Shown here: in pieces, positions 9,545 to 18,861 of the stretch
Numbering within the stretch: position 1 is the first letter of the stretch
Layout: every line of letters starts with the position of its first letter
Source of the DNA: CBDCMJ01 sp965218875
GTDB lineage: Bacteria > Chloroflexota > Dehalococcoidia > Lucifugimonadales > UBA3495
Reading direction: 5' to 3'
NCBI GenBank assembly: GCA_965218875.1
Contig: OZ244707.1
Location: forward strand, 806,001-870,000
Length of the DNA stretch: 64,000 nucleotides
Notes under the pieces: generated by a model
Seen by the model: the letters and a program-made list of their open reading frames with translations, nothing else
Databases searched by the model: none
What the model was told of the DNA's origin: nothing
Made by a program: the position numbers and the translations under genes

Positions 9545-11803
9545 TCACCGGGAGCCCAGAAGGTCCTCCTCTTCCAGTGACTGCAGGATCTGGGTAGAGC
9601 GTTTTCCGCCAATGTTGAGGCGGCGTTCCAGGTACGACTGGGTCAGATTGGGATTGCGCAGGGCCATGTCCCGGGCTTGGTCCAGCAGAGGGTCCTCTCC
9701 GTCGTCTTCATCGTCGCCGTCGGGCTCCGTCATCTGGATGACGGGCAAAGGCGGCCCCGACTGGTTGACCCAGTGCTCCACCAACCGGTCTATCTCTTCG
9801 TCGTAAACCAGCGTTCCCTGCACCCTTTGCGGCTTGGGAGAGTCGTTGTGCACTAGGAGCATGTCTCCCCGGCCCAGGAGTTTTTCGGCCCCCACGGCGT
9901 CCAGGATCACCCTGGAGTCCACCTGGGAGGCCACGGCAAAAGCGGCCCGGGCCGGCACGTTGGCCTTGAGCAGGCCGGTGACCACGTTAACCGACGGCCG
10001 TTGGGTGGCCAGGACCAGGTGGATGCCCGCCGCCCGGCCCAACTGCGCCAGGCGGACCAGGTTTTGCTCGATCTCGAAACCGCCGGAAATCATCAGGTCG
10101 GCAAGCTCGTCGACGATCAGCACCAGGTAGGGCATGGGCTCGTCGGCTTTCTTGTTGTAGTTGACGATGTTGCGCACCCCCGCCGCCTCCATCTGCTTGT
10201 ACCGGCGTATCATCTCCCGCTTCAAGCCCAGCAGCGCCGGGTTGACCTCGTCCACCTCCACGATGACGGGCATGATGAGGTGGGGGATGCCATTGAAAGG
10301 GGTGAGCTCCACCCGCTTGGGGTCCACCATCAGCATCCTCAGCTGGTCCGGCGGCTTGGTCAGCAGCAGGCTGGCGACGATGGAGTTGATGCAAACGCTC
10401 TTGCCGCTGCCGGTGGCTCCGGCAATGAGCATGTGGGGCGTCGACGCGAGGTCGGTGGCCACGGCGGCCCCCCCGGTGTCCTGTCCCAGTCCAATGGGGA
10501 GACCCTTCTTGGCGGCCAGCGCCTCGAAGGTCTGGGTTTCCATCACGGCCCGCAGGTGGACCTTGGTGGGAGAGGGACTGGGCACTTCCAGACCCACCAG
10601 GGCCTCCCCGGGCACCGGGGCCTCGATGCGCAGGTAAGGCGTTTGCAACGCCAGCGCCAGGTCCTTCTCGCGCATCAGAATGCTCTGCACCTTGACGCGG
10701 CTGCGCTCTCCCTTGCTTTCGTCCTCGTCGCTTTTGGCGGCGTCGCTCCTTTTGGCGTTCCAACCGGGCACTAGACCGAACCGGACGATCCTGGGACCGG
10801 CCCTGATGTCCTTGACCTCCACGGAGACACCATGGTCGCCCAGGGATTGCTCCACCTGCCGGGCCATCTGGTCCAGGGCCTTATCGGCGCTGCTGTGAGG
10901 CTCCGCGGCAGACAGCGTCTTGACCGATGGCAACTGCCAGCCGGAGGAAGCGCCGGCGGGCGTCGCCCCCGTCCCCCTTTCCGGCCACGCCTCCGGGGGG
11001 AAGACCGCGGGGGTTGGCAGCTCGGTTGAGATGGCCAACGCCTCGCCGGCAAGCCCGTCCGAGCCGAAGTTGGACCACAAGTCGCGCTCCCGGCTGACGT
11101 CCGCGGGGGCAGCGGCGGGGCGGCCGGGGTCCGCGTCTTGGGCATATTCGCCCCGTTGTTTGCCGGGTCGGCTCAGGCGGCTAAAGGGCTTGGCTTCCTG
11201 CTGCCACCGGCGGCAGGCGGCGACGCAGGCGGACGCGGACCGGCCCAGGACCGGGAGGCCGCGTTGGGCGGCCCGGCCGAGGCAGTTCGCGGCGACCTCC
11301 AGGCCCGCGGCGGTGCGCCGAAGGGTCCGCGCGTAGGAACCGCCCACCGAGTTGGGATACACCAGCAGCGGGGTTATCAGGGCGATGGCGCCTATTTTGA
11401 CCACCGCTAGCGCCGCGGGAGTGCCTCCCACCACCTCGCCCCACCGGCCGCTGAGGCCGCTCTCGTCGAAAAGGCCGTAGCTGACCCGGAATAAGGACAA
11501 CACGGCGATGGATATGGCGCATCCGGCGGCGGTCAAGACCCACCAACGCCAGTGAGTCCGGAAGAGACCGGGCCGGAAGCGGAGGACGGCCAGGGCCGCG
11601 ACGGCCCAAGCGCCCACCGGGACCCACCCGTAGCGGAGGCCTTCGTAGACCCAGGCACGGGCCTCGTGGGCCAGGACCAGCGCCAGCACCGAAACCAGCG
11701 CCACGGACATGAGCGCCAAGACCGTCAACACGAAACCGGGGCTGGGGTGGCCGGCGCGCTGTGTCGACTGCGGCGCGGCGGCGGAGACTGCGGACCGGGC
11801 CAT
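9545..11803 (-). CDS. ftsK: FtsK/SpoIIIE-type DNA translocase
   Basis: Membrane-anchored, septum-located motor that pumps chromosome ends during division. It has 752 residues. Four hydrophobic segments lie in about the first 170 residues, then a variable linker, the alpha/beta ATPase with Walker A GATGSGKSV and Walker B-like YLVLIVDELADLM, and a C-terminal winged-helix gamma domain that reads polar DNA motifs (LLDQARDMALRNPNLTQSYL). The start is the ATG at 11803, with GGAGG five nt upstream; an in-frame GTG at 11809 would overlap that site. It is followed by nothing on its strand for 276 nt and preceded by RNase J, 54 nt away. Confidence 0.95.
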   Translation of the reverse strand: MARSAVSAAAPQSTQRAGHPSPGFVLTVLALMSVALVSVLALVLAHEARAWVYEGLRYGWVPVGAWAVAALAVLRFRPGLFRTHWRWWVLTAAGCAISIAVLSLFRVSYGLFDESGLSGRWGEVVGGTPAALAVVKIGAIALITPLLVYPNSVGGSYARTLRRTAAGLEVAANCLGRAAQRGLPVLGRSASACVAACRRWQQEAKPFSRLSRPGKQRGEYAQDADPGRPAAAPADVSRERDLWSNFGSDGLAGEALAISTELPTPAVFPPEAWPERGTGATPAGASSGWQLPSVKTLSAAEPHSSADKALDQMARQVEQSLGDHGVSVEVKDIRAGPRIVRFGLVPGWNAKRSDAAKSDEDESKGERSRVKVQSILMREKDLALALQTPYLRIEAPVPGEALVGLEVPSPSPTKVHLRAVMETQTFEALAAKKGLPIGLGQDTGGAAVATDLASTPHMLIAGATGSGKSVCINSIVASLLLTKPPDQLRMLMVDPKRVELTPFNGIPHLIMPVIVEVDEVNPALLGLKREMIRRYKQMEAAGVRNIVNYNKKADEPMPYLVLIVDELADLMISGGFEIEQNLVRLAQLGRAAGIHLVLATQRPSVNVVTGLLKANVPARAAFAVASQVDSRVILDAVGAEKLLGRGDMLLVHNDSPKPQRVQGTLVYDEEIDRLVEHWVNQSGPPLPVIQMTEPDGDDEDDGEDPLLDQARDMALRNPNLTQSYLERRLNIGGKRSTQILQSLEEEDLLGSR

Positions 11804-11857
11804 GGACACCTCCAGGACGGCAGAGGAGTCGATCGATGAGTCAGGCCGGAGCCTGGA

Positions 11858-13522
11858 CTAACCCTCTAACACTACTGGAATAATCATAGGCCGTTGACCG
11901 GTTGCCTTGGCTATGAATTCGCGGGCTGTTTCCCTGACTTTTGACTTGGCCAACTCCGGCTCTACCTGAAGGCCCGGGTCTTCCTCCAGGACCTGCTTCA
12001 TCACGGCGCTCAGGTCCTGGAAAAGCTGGCCGGTCTCCGAGTCGTTCATAAACCCGCTGCTCACCACCTGGGGCGGCGCTTGCAGCCGCCCGGCCTCGCC
12101 CGCGGAGGAAAGGACCACCACTACCACTCCGTCCCGGGACAGCACCCGCCGATGGCGGAGCACCTCGCTGCTGTGGTCGTGGGTGGTTAACCCGTCGATG
12201 TAGATGGGGCCCGCGGAAACCCGCTCCACCACCTGGGCGGATTGCTCTGAAATCTCCAGCACGTCCCCATCTTCCATGACGAATATGCCTTTGTCGGCAA
12301 CCCCCAGGTCCCAGGCCAGTTGGGCGTGGGCCCTGAGGTGGCGGTATTCGCCGTGGACCGGTACGAAGTACTGGGGACGCACCAGGTTCAGCACCATCTT
12401 CAGCTCTTCCTGGCTCCCGTGCCCGTGAACGTGGACGGTGGCTACCCGGTCGTAGAGGACCGTGGCCCCCTGCCGCAGCAAATTGTCGATGGTGCGGCTG
12501 ACCGGAAGCTCGTTGCCGGGTATGGGCGTGGCGGAGACGATGACCGTGTCCCCGGGGGCTATGCGGACCTCCCGGTGATCACTGTTGGCAATCCGCACCA
12601 GGGCCGACGAGGGCTCCCCCTGGCTTCCGGTGGTCATCAGCACCACCTGCTCGGGAGGCAGCCGGCGGCTTTCGTTCAGCGGAATCAGCAGGCCCGGAGG
12701 CGCCCTCAAGTACCCCAACTCCAGGGCCACGTTGACGCTGTCCACCATGCTGCGCCCCACGATGCTCACCTTGCGGCCGTGCTGCTCCGCGGCGTCCACC
12801 ACCTGCTGCACCCGGGAGATCAGGGAAGCGAAGGTGGCGACCATAACCCGCCCCGGGGCGTCCCCGATGGCCCGCTCCAGGGCGTCGCCCACCACCCGCT
12901 CCGAGGGCGTGTAACCGGGCACCTCGGCGTAGGTGGAGTCGGACAGCAGCAGGAGCACGCCCTCGGAGCCGTGGCGGGCCAAGGTGGCCAGGTCTATGGT
13001 GCGGCCGTCCACCGGCGTATGGTCGATCTTGAAGTCGCCGGTGTGTACCACCACGCCCAGGGGGGTATGTATGACCAGGCCCATGGCGTCGGGAATGCTG
13101 TGGCAAACGCGGAACCAGGTGACCCGGAAGGAGTCTCCGAATTGGTGGCTAACCCCGGGCTCTATGGCCTCCACCCGGGCCTGCCTGGTTGAAGCGCGCT
13201 CCCGGAGCTTCATGGAAATGAACCCGTGGGCCAGGGCCGGAGCATACACCGGGGTGTTGAGTTGAGGGAGTATGAAGGGTAGGGCGCCGATGTGGTCCTC
13301 ATGGCCGTGGGTGATGACGATAGCCCGCACCCGGTCTGCCCGCTCCTGCAGATAGGACACGTCGGGGATAATCAGGTCCACGCCCGGCATGCCCTCTTCG
13401 GGAAACTGGACCCCGCAATCGACGACGATGATGTCGTCGTTGCACTCGAGGGCTAGCATGTTCTTGCCAATTTCCCCCAGACCGCCCAGGGGAATGACAC
13501 GCAGGTGTGGTCTCATGGTCAT
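11858..13522 (-). CDS. rnj: Ribonuclease J
   Basis: Metallo-beta-lactamase/beta-CASP ribonuclease (endo- plus 5'-3' exonuclease) in mRNA decay and rRNA processing. It has 554 residues. The Zn motif is THGHEDHIGALPF near residue 75; further ligands lie in VVHTGDFKID and the C-terminal-side VHGEYRH. The beta-CASP region (MTTGSQGEPSSALVRIA) is intact, and the C-terminal domain is present. The gene begins 8 nt after the UDG gene ends, so the two are probably co-transcribed. Confidence 0.95.
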   Translation of the reverse strand: MTMRPHLRVIPLGGLGEIGKNMLALECNDDIIVVDCGVQFPEEGMPGVDLIIPDVSYLQERADRVRAIVITHGHEDHIGALPFILPQLNTPVYAPALAHGFISMKLRERASTRQARVEAIEPGVSHQFGDSFRVTWFRVCHSIPDAMGLVIHTPLGVVVHTGDFKIDHTPVDGRTIDLATLARHGSEGVLLLLSDSTYAEVPGYTPSERVVGDALERAIGDAPGRVMVATFASLISRVQQVVDAAEQHGRKVSIVGRSMVDSVNVALELGYLRAPPGLLIPLNESRRLPPEQVVLMTTGSQGEPSSALVRIANSDHREVRIAPGDTVIVSATPIPGNELPVSRTIDNLLRQGATVLYDRVATVHVHGHGSQEELKMVLNLVRPQYFVPVHGEYRHLRAHAQLAWDLGVADKGIFVMEDGDVLEISEQSAQVVERVSAGPIYIDGLTTHDHSSEVLRHRRVLSRDGVVVVVLSSAGEAGRLQAPPQVVSSGFMNDSETGQLFQDLSAVMKQVLEEDPGLQVEPELAKSKVRETAREFIAKATGQRPMIIPVVLEG

Positions 13523-13530
13523 AGCAATTC

Positions 13531-14178
13531 CTAAAAGAGAGATAGCTGCGACGGCTCCGCGGCCGGCTGCGCCTGCGCCCCCTGGCCTGTGCCGGGCGAC
13601 GCCGGAGATGGGGACTGGAGAAGGCCGGAAAGAATACTCGACAGAATGCCGGGGATTTGGCTAAAGTCTTCGGCTATGACCGCCCTTAGTTCGTGGCGGT
13701 GCAGGGCGGCGGCCGGGTGCATGATGGGATAGATCCATCGCCCGTCTTTTTCACGGGCCTTGCCGCGGGCCCGGCTGATGCTTTCCCCGGGGAAGAACCG
13801 GCTCAGGGAGAAGCGACCGAGGGTAACGATGAGCTTGGGGTCCAGAAGGTCAATCTGGCGGTCCAGGTACTTGCCGCAGGAGGACATTTCCGCGGGGGAC
13901 GGATCGCGGTTCTGGGGCGGGCGGCACTTGATCATGTTGGCGATGAACACGTCCTCGCGGGTCATTCCTATGGACGCCAGCAGCTCTTCCAGAAACTGGC
14001 CCGCCGGTCCCACGAAAGGGCGTCCCTGCCGGTCCTCGTGGTAGCCCGGCCCCTCTCCGATGAACATCAGGTCGGCACGGGCGGGACCCTCTCCGGGCAC
14101 CGCGTTGGTCCGGGCCCCGTGCAACGGGCACTCGGTGCACTTCCGTACCAGAAGGGCGACCTCTTCCAGGCTGTTCAT
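13531..14178 (-). CDS. udg: Family 4 uracil-DNA glycosylase (Fe-S)
   Basis: Removes uracil from DNA as the first step of base excision repair. It has 215 residues. Four cysteines for the [4Fe-4S] cluster are present: C14 and C17 (RKCTECPL), one in NMIKCRPPQN and one in MSSCGKYL. The active-site motifs are GEGPGYHEDRQGRPFVG near residue 42 and the second motif MHPAAALHR near 150. The C-terminal tail is low-complexity (GTGQGAQAQPAAEPSQLSLF). The gene is directly upstream of RNase J with an 8-nt gap. Confidence 0.93.
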   Translation of the reverse strand: MNSLEEVALLVRKCTECPLHGARTNAVPGEGPARADLMFIGEGPGYHEDRQGRPFVGPAGQFLEELLASIGMTREDVFIANMIKCRPPQNRDPSPAEMSSCGKYLDRQIDLLDPKLIVTLGRFSLSRFFPGESISRARGKAREKDGRWIYPIMHPAAALHRHELRAVIAEDFSQIPGILSSILSGLLQSPSPASPGTGQGAQAQPAAEPSQLSLF

Positions 14179-14346
14179 AGCGTCCCAACCCCCAAATAGC
14201 CCAGCGATGGGCGATTCCCCGGTGGGAATTGCGTCGCTCCATACGCCGCGGACCCGGATAGCCTGGTGGTGAGCCGGCCCGTTGTCGAGAGGGCGCCGGA
14301 TGGCCCGCGTGAGCGGCGCCTGTAGAGCGGAGGAAGTCTCAGGGCG

Positions 14347-14372
14347 CGCCAGCCCGCCCGTCCGGGCTGGCG
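14347..14372 (-). terminator. Hairpin after acpP
   Basis: A perfect 10-bp inverted repeat (CGCCAGCCCG / CGGGCTGGCG) with a 6-nt loop begins 4 nt after the acpP stop. It would end the fabD-nusB-acpP transcript. There is no run of U after it, so it may act with Rho or as a 3' stabiliser. Confidence 0.55.
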
Positions 14373-14375
14373 TGT

Positions 14376-14636
14376 TTAGGTGTCTTCTACGCCGCTGGCC
14401 TTGATGTAGGTGACGGCGTCCTGGATAGTTTCAATGGACCCGGCGTCGTCGTCGGATATCTCCAGGGGACTGTCCTCGGTGGAGAACTCCTCCTCGAAAG
14501 CCATGATCAGCTCGACCAAGTCCAGGGAGTCGGCGTTGAGGTTTTCCACGAAGGAGGACTGTTCGTTCACCTCGGCCTCATCGACCCCCAATTTGTCCAC
14601 CACGATGGTTTTTACGCGCTCATAGACCGTAGGCAA
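14376..14636 (-). CDS. acpP: Acyl carrier protein
   Basis: Carrier of growing acyl chains in fatty acid synthesis; 86 residues from a TTG start. The phosphopantetheine serine lies in LNADSLDLVELIMAFEEEF. The acidic helix II and the hydrophobic C-terminal TIQDAVTYIKA are typical. I chose the TTG at 14636 because it gives the standard LPTVYERVKTIVV N-terminus and AAGGGAG lies 8 nt upstream. The longer open frame upstream is nusB sequence read in another frame. Its stop-to-start spacing from nusB is 4 nt, so the genes are co-transcribed and probably translationally coupled. Confidence 0.95.
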   Translation of the reverse strand: MPTVYERVKTIVVDKLGVDEAEVNEQSSFVENLNADSLDLVELIMAFEEEFSTEDSPLEISDDDAGSIETIQDAVTYIKASGVEDT

Positions 14637-14640
14637 ACCG

Positions 14641-15108
14641 TCATCTCCCTTCGGGGGCGGCTTTGTGGGCCGCAACCTCCCCGACTTCAAGCCCCGCCAT
14701 GACTGAGCCCAGCACACCGTTGATGAACGGGGCGGAACTGTCGCTGCCAAACAGCTTGGCCAATTCGACAGCCTCGTTGATCGCGGTCTTCCGAGGGACC
14801 GTTGGGGTGTGGAGCAATTCGAACAGCGCTATGCGCAGCACGTTGCGGTCGATGGTGGGCAACTGGCTGACCGGCCACGCCGGGGCGTACTTGCCGATTA
14901 CGCCGTCAAGCTCGACCCTGGTGGCGGTCACGCCCCGGGCCAACGCCTGGGCAAAGCTTACCGTTGCTGCCTGCAGAGAGTTCTCGACGCCGAGCCATTC
15001 CAAGGAGCCGTCGCCGCGTTCACCCTTGATGTCCGCCGCGAAAAGGGACTGAAGGGCTGCCATCCTGGCTTCCCGCCTTGGGTCCGGCGACCGTACCTTA
15101 GGCATCAA
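14641..15108 (-). CDS. nusB: Transcription antitermination factor NusB
   Basis: RNA-binding partner of NusE (S10) in rRNA antitermination; 155 residues. It shows the all-helical NusB fold: RREARMAALQSLFAAD near residue 11, then PTIDRNVLRIALFELL and the conserved KTAINEAVELAKLFGSDSS followed by FINGVLG. It sits between fabD (13 nt) and acpP (4 nt) in an operon. Confidence 0.94.
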   Translation of the reverse strand: MMPKVRSPDPRREARMAALQSLFAADIKGERGDGSLEWLGVENSLQAATVSFAQALARGVTATRVELDGVIGKYAPAWPVSQLPTIDRNVLRIALFELLHTPTVPRKTAINEAVELAKLFGSDSSAPFINGVLGSVMAGLEVGEVAAHKAAPEGR

Positions 15109-15121
15109 GTCGCCCAGGGTG

Positions 15122-16081
15122 CTAGGCCTCTCCGGCGTGCAGCTTCTCGAGGGACACCGGGTCCGACACCGTTACGGCCTGCACCTGGCGGTCGATTCGC
15201 TTGATTAGGCTGGAGAGGACGCCGGCGGGGCCGAACTCGACGAACCGGGACACTCCGGAGTCGATCATGAATTTGACGCAACTCTTCCACTGGACGCAGC
15301 GGCACAACCCTTGGATCAATTCGTTCCTGATCTCCTCGGCGGTCCAGAGGGGGAGACACTCGGAATTGGAGATGATGGGCAGCTTGGGGTCGCGGAAGCG
15401 CATCGACTCCACGGCGATGGACAGGCCCTTCTCAGCCCCTCTCATCCACGAGGAGTGGAATGCTCCGCTGACCGGCAGGGGCACCGTCTTCTTGGCGCCG
15501 CGGGCGGAACAAAGGTCCATGGCCCGGGCCACCGCTATCTTGTCTCCACTGACGACAATCTGGTCGTCGGAGTTGATGTTGGCCAACTCCACCCCGGTCT
15601 CAGCGCAGATGTGCTCCAGGGTTATTTCGTCGAGGCCGATTATCGCGGCCATTCCGCCGGGGCGGTCGGCGGCGGCTTCGTGCATGAGCCGGCCCCGCTC
15701 GCGGACCAGCTTCACCGCGTCGTGGAAGTCGACGACGTCGGCCACCACCATCGAGGTGTACTCGCCGAGGCTGTGCCCGGCCAGCACGCTGGGACCGACG
15801 CTATCGGGCCCGTGCAACTCCTCCCAGGCCCTGACGCCGGCGATGGCCGCCGTCATGATGGCGGGCTGGGAATTGATGGTGTTTTGCAGCTCACGGGCAG
15901 GCCCGTGGAACATGAGGTCGGTGAGAGGAAAGCCAAGAGCCTCGTCCGCTTCCTCGAAAACCCGCCTAGCCGCGCTCGATTCGGCGTACAACTCCGCACC
16001 CATCCCCACACACTGGGAACCCTGCCCGGGAAAAACGAAGGCGAGTTTGCCGCTTGAATGATTGCTTTCTGAATTATCCAT
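15122..16081 (-). CDS. fabD: Malonyl-CoA--ACP transacylase
   Basis: Loads malonyl units onto ACP for fatty acid synthesis; 319 residues. It opens with FVFPGQGSQCVGMG near residue 15 and has the catalytic serine in LAGHSLGEYTS near residue 100, followed by the arginine in VRERGRLM. The C-terminal catalytic histidine lies in VSGAFHSSWM. It heads a fabD-nusB-acpP run on the minus strand. fabH, fabG and fabF are not in the window. Confidence 0.95.
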   Translation of the reverse strand: MDNSESNHSSGKLAFVFPGQGSQCVGMGAELYAESSAARRVFEEADEALGFPLTDLMFHGPARELQNTINSQPAIMTAAIAGVRAWEELHGPDSVGPSVLAGHSLGEYTSMVVADVVDFHDAVKLVRERGRLMHEAAADRPGGMAAIIGLDEITLEHICAETGVELANINSDDQIVVSGDKIAVARAMDLCSARGAKKTVPLPVSGAFHSSWMRGAEKGLSIAVESMRFRDPKLPIISNSECLPLWTAEEIRNELIQGLCRCVQWKSCVKFMIDSGVSRFVEFGPAGVLSSLIKRIDRQVQAVTVSDPVSLEKLHAGEA

Positions 16082-16241
16082 TTAACGACCCCTGAGTCGG
16101 TTCGTGCGGACCAATCAGGAAAGCTCGGTTGGGTGATTCCGCAGAGGCCACAAACGCTCCCACTTGGCGCAGAGCTTATCACCTAGCCTGCTTGTTCGTA
16201 CCCTCCCTCAAAAAATTTGGCAACTAGTCTGGCCCAAGGTT

Positions 16242-16427
16242 TTACTGCGGCGCGGCCTCGGCTACCTGGCGCCCCCGATAGTAGCCGCACTGGCGGCAGG
16301 CCACGTGGGGCATCTTGGCTGCGCTGCAGCGCGGGCAGACGGCGGGATGGACCGGGCTCAGCTTGTGCGAGTTGAGCCTCCGGCCCTTCCTGGCCCTGGT
16401 GATCTTCTTGTTCGGTACGGCGCCCAT
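16242..16427 (-). CDS. rpmF: Ribosomal protein bL32
   Basis: Small basic protein of the large ribosomal subunit, 61 residues. The typical opening MGAVPNKKITRARKGRRLNS is followed by a four-cysteine zinc ribbon, CPRC and CRQC. It lies 12 nt after yceD, the usual yceD-rpmF pairing in bacteria. Confidence 0.96.
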   Translation of the reverse strand: MGAVPNKKITRARKGRRLNSHKLSPVHPAVCPRCSAAKMPHVACRQCGYYRGRQVAEAAPQ

Positions 16428-16439
16428 ACGTCGGCCTCG

Positions 16440-16955
16440 CTATTCCAGGACAAGTCCCGCAAGGCCTTGCCAGCGCGGGTCCAGGACTTGGGGTGCGCAC
16501 TCGCAGCCGCCCAGGTTCTGATCGCTCCCGCAGACCTGGCACAAGCCCTTGCAGTCGTGACGGCACAGGGGCTTCATTGGCATTACGGTGTGAATGTATC
16601 CGTTGACCACGGCGGTGAGGTCCAGGGTGTGGTTCCCATCGATCAGCGAGTCCTCTTCGGCGGCCTCGGGAACGGGGCGTCTGCGGCCGGTGTTGGGGTC
16701 CACAGTGGGGAAGAACTCCTCTTCGATGGGCAAGTCGAACGCCCCGCCGAATTCACCCAGGCAGCGGGCGCAGGCGAGGGTGGACTGCACGTTCACCGGG
16801 GCCCTGACCAGGACTCCCTGGTGCGTACGCAACATGTGGACGGGACCGCAGGCCCGATCGGCGAAGCGCTGCGGCCCCACAAAATCCTCTTCCAATTGGT
16901 AAGTGCGCATAGAGCCGATGGGCTCTTTGAGCAGTTGCGCGACGTTGTACTGCAT
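16440..16955 (-). CDS. yceD: YceD family (DUF177) protein
   Basis: A 171-residue DUF177 protein linked to 23S rRNA accumulation and typically co-transcribed with rpmF, as here. The family's conserved pieces are visible: ARCLGEF near residue 80, the EEFFP acidic stretch, and the C-terminal PLCRHDCKGLCQVCGSDQN with its cysteine cluster. A promoter lies about 30 nt upstream, so this is the first gene of the pair. Confidence 0.9.
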   Translation of the reverse strand: MQYNVAQLLKEPIGSMRTYQLEEDFVGPQRFADRACGPVHMLRTHQGVLVRAPVNVQSTLACARCLGEFGGAFDLPIEEEFFPTVDPNTGRRRPVPEAAEEDSLIDGNHTLDLTAVVNGYIHTVMPMKPLCRHDCKGLCQVCGSDQNLGGCECAPQVLDPRWQGLAGLVLE

Positions 16956-16991
16956 TCACCTTCTACGACCTGCCCTGGCAAGCCGCAGACA

Positions 16992-17021
16992 ATTATCGAG
17001 AATACCCCTCTCAAATGTCAA
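16992..17021 (-). promoter_or_regulatory. Promoter of yceD-rpmF
   Basis: On the minus strand, TTGACA (17016-17021) and GATAAT (16992-16997) are 18 nt apart, a perfect -35 and a one-mismatch -10. The start of transcription would fall near 16985, about 30 nt before the yceD ATG. Confidence 0.65.
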
Positions 17022-17244
17022 GGGCATGGGACTCGTTCGGTGAGGACATTTTGATGGTCGCGTAAGTCTGCCGCTTCGTCTCGTGGTGGGCCCGTCAGGT
17101 CATGATGTAGGACAAGGGGGTCTCGCATGGCCGGGAGTAGGTCTGGCGAGGGTCTTTCAGTGGTAAGACAAAACCAGAGTGCGACGAAACCAGTTCTTGT
17201 CATCCCCCATCCACCGTTATCCTGACCCCACCCTCCGTCATTCT

Positions 17245-17610
17245 GAGCTTGCCGAAGAATCTAAGGCCCTCATGCGCCACCCCCGTCGGCACCGGAAAAG
17301 ACCCACCGTCGCCTAACCCCCGCACCGGCAACCGCAAGCACGGCTGCGAGGCCTGTGCGCCCTCCGGCGACCACTTGGATTCCTCGTCGCTCCGCTCCAG
17401 CGGAATGACAGGGGCGGGGGCGGAATTGAGCTTGCCGAAGAATCTAAGGCCCTCATGCACCACCCCCATCGGCACCGGAAAAGACCCACCGTCGCCCTAA
17501 CCCCCGCGCCGGCAACCGCAAGCACGGCTGCGAGGCCTGTGCCGCCCTCCGGCGACCACTTGGATTCCTCGTCGCTCCGCTCCAGCGGAATGACAGGGGT
17601 GGGGGCGGGA
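17245..17610. repeat. Two tandem copies of a 183-bp intergenic repeat
   Basis: The unit beginning gagcttgccgaagaatctaa starts at 17245 and again at 17428, with few differences. Each copy ends with ttcctcgtcgctccgctcc followed by agcggaatgacagg, a hairpin motif also seen near 24870 and 51685. It fills most of the gap between yceD and the methylmalonyl-CoA genes and encodes nothing convincing. Confidence 0.85.
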
Positions 17611-17738
17611 GATGGAATGACGTGGGGGCACAGACGGGCGGAATGACGCGATGGGCGTGGGGGGCGGAGTGACGCGGAGGGGGCGCGCGGCCTGCCAAGG
17701 GTTGGGAGCGCGGCTGCGGACGCCACCGGGTGACGCGG

Positions 17739-18155
17739 TCAGGGCTTTAGCCGGTCCGCCATCGCGCTTTCAATGAACTCCACAATGGCGCCCGTGGCGG
17801 CGCCGGGCCCGAAGATCGCGGACACTCCCATGCCGGTCAAGGCTTGGCGGTCGGCCTCAGGTATGATGCCGCCCACCACCGTAACCACGTCTTCCATGCC
17901 CTGCTCTGACAACAGGCTGATGATGTCGGGGAGGATTTCCATGTGGGCCCCGGAGAGGATACTGATGCCCACCACGTCCACGTCTTCCTGGACGGCGGCC
18001 TGGACGATCATCTGCGGGGTCTGCCGAATGCCGGTGTAGATAACCTCCATTCCGGCGTCCCGCAGGGTCCTGGCTACCACCTTGGCCCCTCGATCGTGGC
18101 CGTCCAGCCCCGGTTTGGCCACCAGCACTCGGATGCGTCGGCCCGGTTCAGTCAT
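17739..18155 (-). CDS. Methylmalonyl-CoA mutase, B12-binding subunit
   Basis: A 138-residue stand-alone cobalamin-binding domain. The DxHxxG motif that supplies the lower cobalt ligand is seen as KPGLDGHDRGAKVVA near residue 15, followed by SILSGAHM near 75 and the GG of VVGGIIPEAD. In this split type of mutase the B12 domain is a separate chain that pairs with the catalytic chain encoded 2 kb upstream on the same strand. Together they interconvert succinyl-CoA and methylmalonyl-CoA. Confidence 0.92.
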   Translation of the reverse strand: MTEPGRRIRVLVAKPGLDGHDRGAKVVARTLRDAGMEVIYTGIRQTPQMIVQAAVQEDVDVVGISILSGAHMEILPDIISLLSEQGMEDVVTVVGGIIPEADRQALTGMGVSAIFGPGAATGAIVEFIESAMADRLKP

Positions 18156-18277
18156 ATTCCCACCCGGTTAACTTATCTTGAAAATGCCGCCCCGCGGAGC
18201 CGCCTGCTCCACCCAATCCCGCCGCGGCCGTGCCGGAGTCTACGCCCGGCCGATGCCCGCCCACTCCGGCCCTGCAC

Positions 18278-18694
18278 CTAGTTTTCCACCAGTTCAGTCA
18301 AGACGCCGAACACGGAGCCGGGATGAATGAAGGCGATGGAGCCGGACAATCCCTCCCTGGGCTCCGTGTCGATGAGGCGAAACTCCCGGTCTTCCAGGGC
18401 CCGCAGCTTTCCCGACACGTCGGACACGTTGAAAGCCAGGTGATGCAGCCCCTCCCCGCGCCGCTCGATGAAGCGCCCCACCGGGGTGTCGCCGGCCAGC
18501 GGCTCCAGCAGCTCCAACCGGGTCTGTCCGACCTGGATGAGGGCGCCGCGGACACCCTGGTCCGGCAGCTCCACCACCTCGGCGTCCGGCGCCCCGAAGA
18601 CCCCCCGGAAGACGGCGAGGGCGGCCCGGATGTCCCTGACGGCAACGCCCACGTGGTCGATGTAGTTGACCGTGCAAGGGGTGGAATCACTCAT
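18278..18694 (-). CDS. mce: Methylmalonyl-CoA epimerase
   Basis: VOC-fold metalloenzyme that interconverts the R and S forms of methylmalonyl-CoA; 138 residues. The first metal histidine is in YIDHVGVAVRD near residue 13, and the second is in GEGLHHLAFNVSD near residue 83. The C-terminal glutamate region IAFIHPGSVFGVLTELVE is typical. It lies between the mutase subunits, which fixes its role in the propionate/methylmalonyl route. Confidence 0.92.
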   Translation of the reverse strand: MSDSTPCTVNYIDHVGVAVRDIRAALAVFRGVFGAPDAEVVELPDQGVRGALIQVGQTRLELLEPLAGDTPVGRFIERRGEGLHHLAFNVSDVSGKLRALEDREFRLIDTEPREGLSGSIAFIHPGSVFGVLTELVEN

Positions 18695-18861
18695 GGCTCA
18701 AGCGTCTCTCCTGCAACCAACCCGGAGCCGCCGGCGCGGGAGCTTCCCGGTAGGCCGCCACACCCGACTGTGCTCGCTGGCCCGGCGGGATTGCCGGCGC
18801 CGCCCTCCGGCCGCGGAGCGTCCCTGCCTGGACGGATTCTCCCTGGCAGGGCCTCGGCGCG

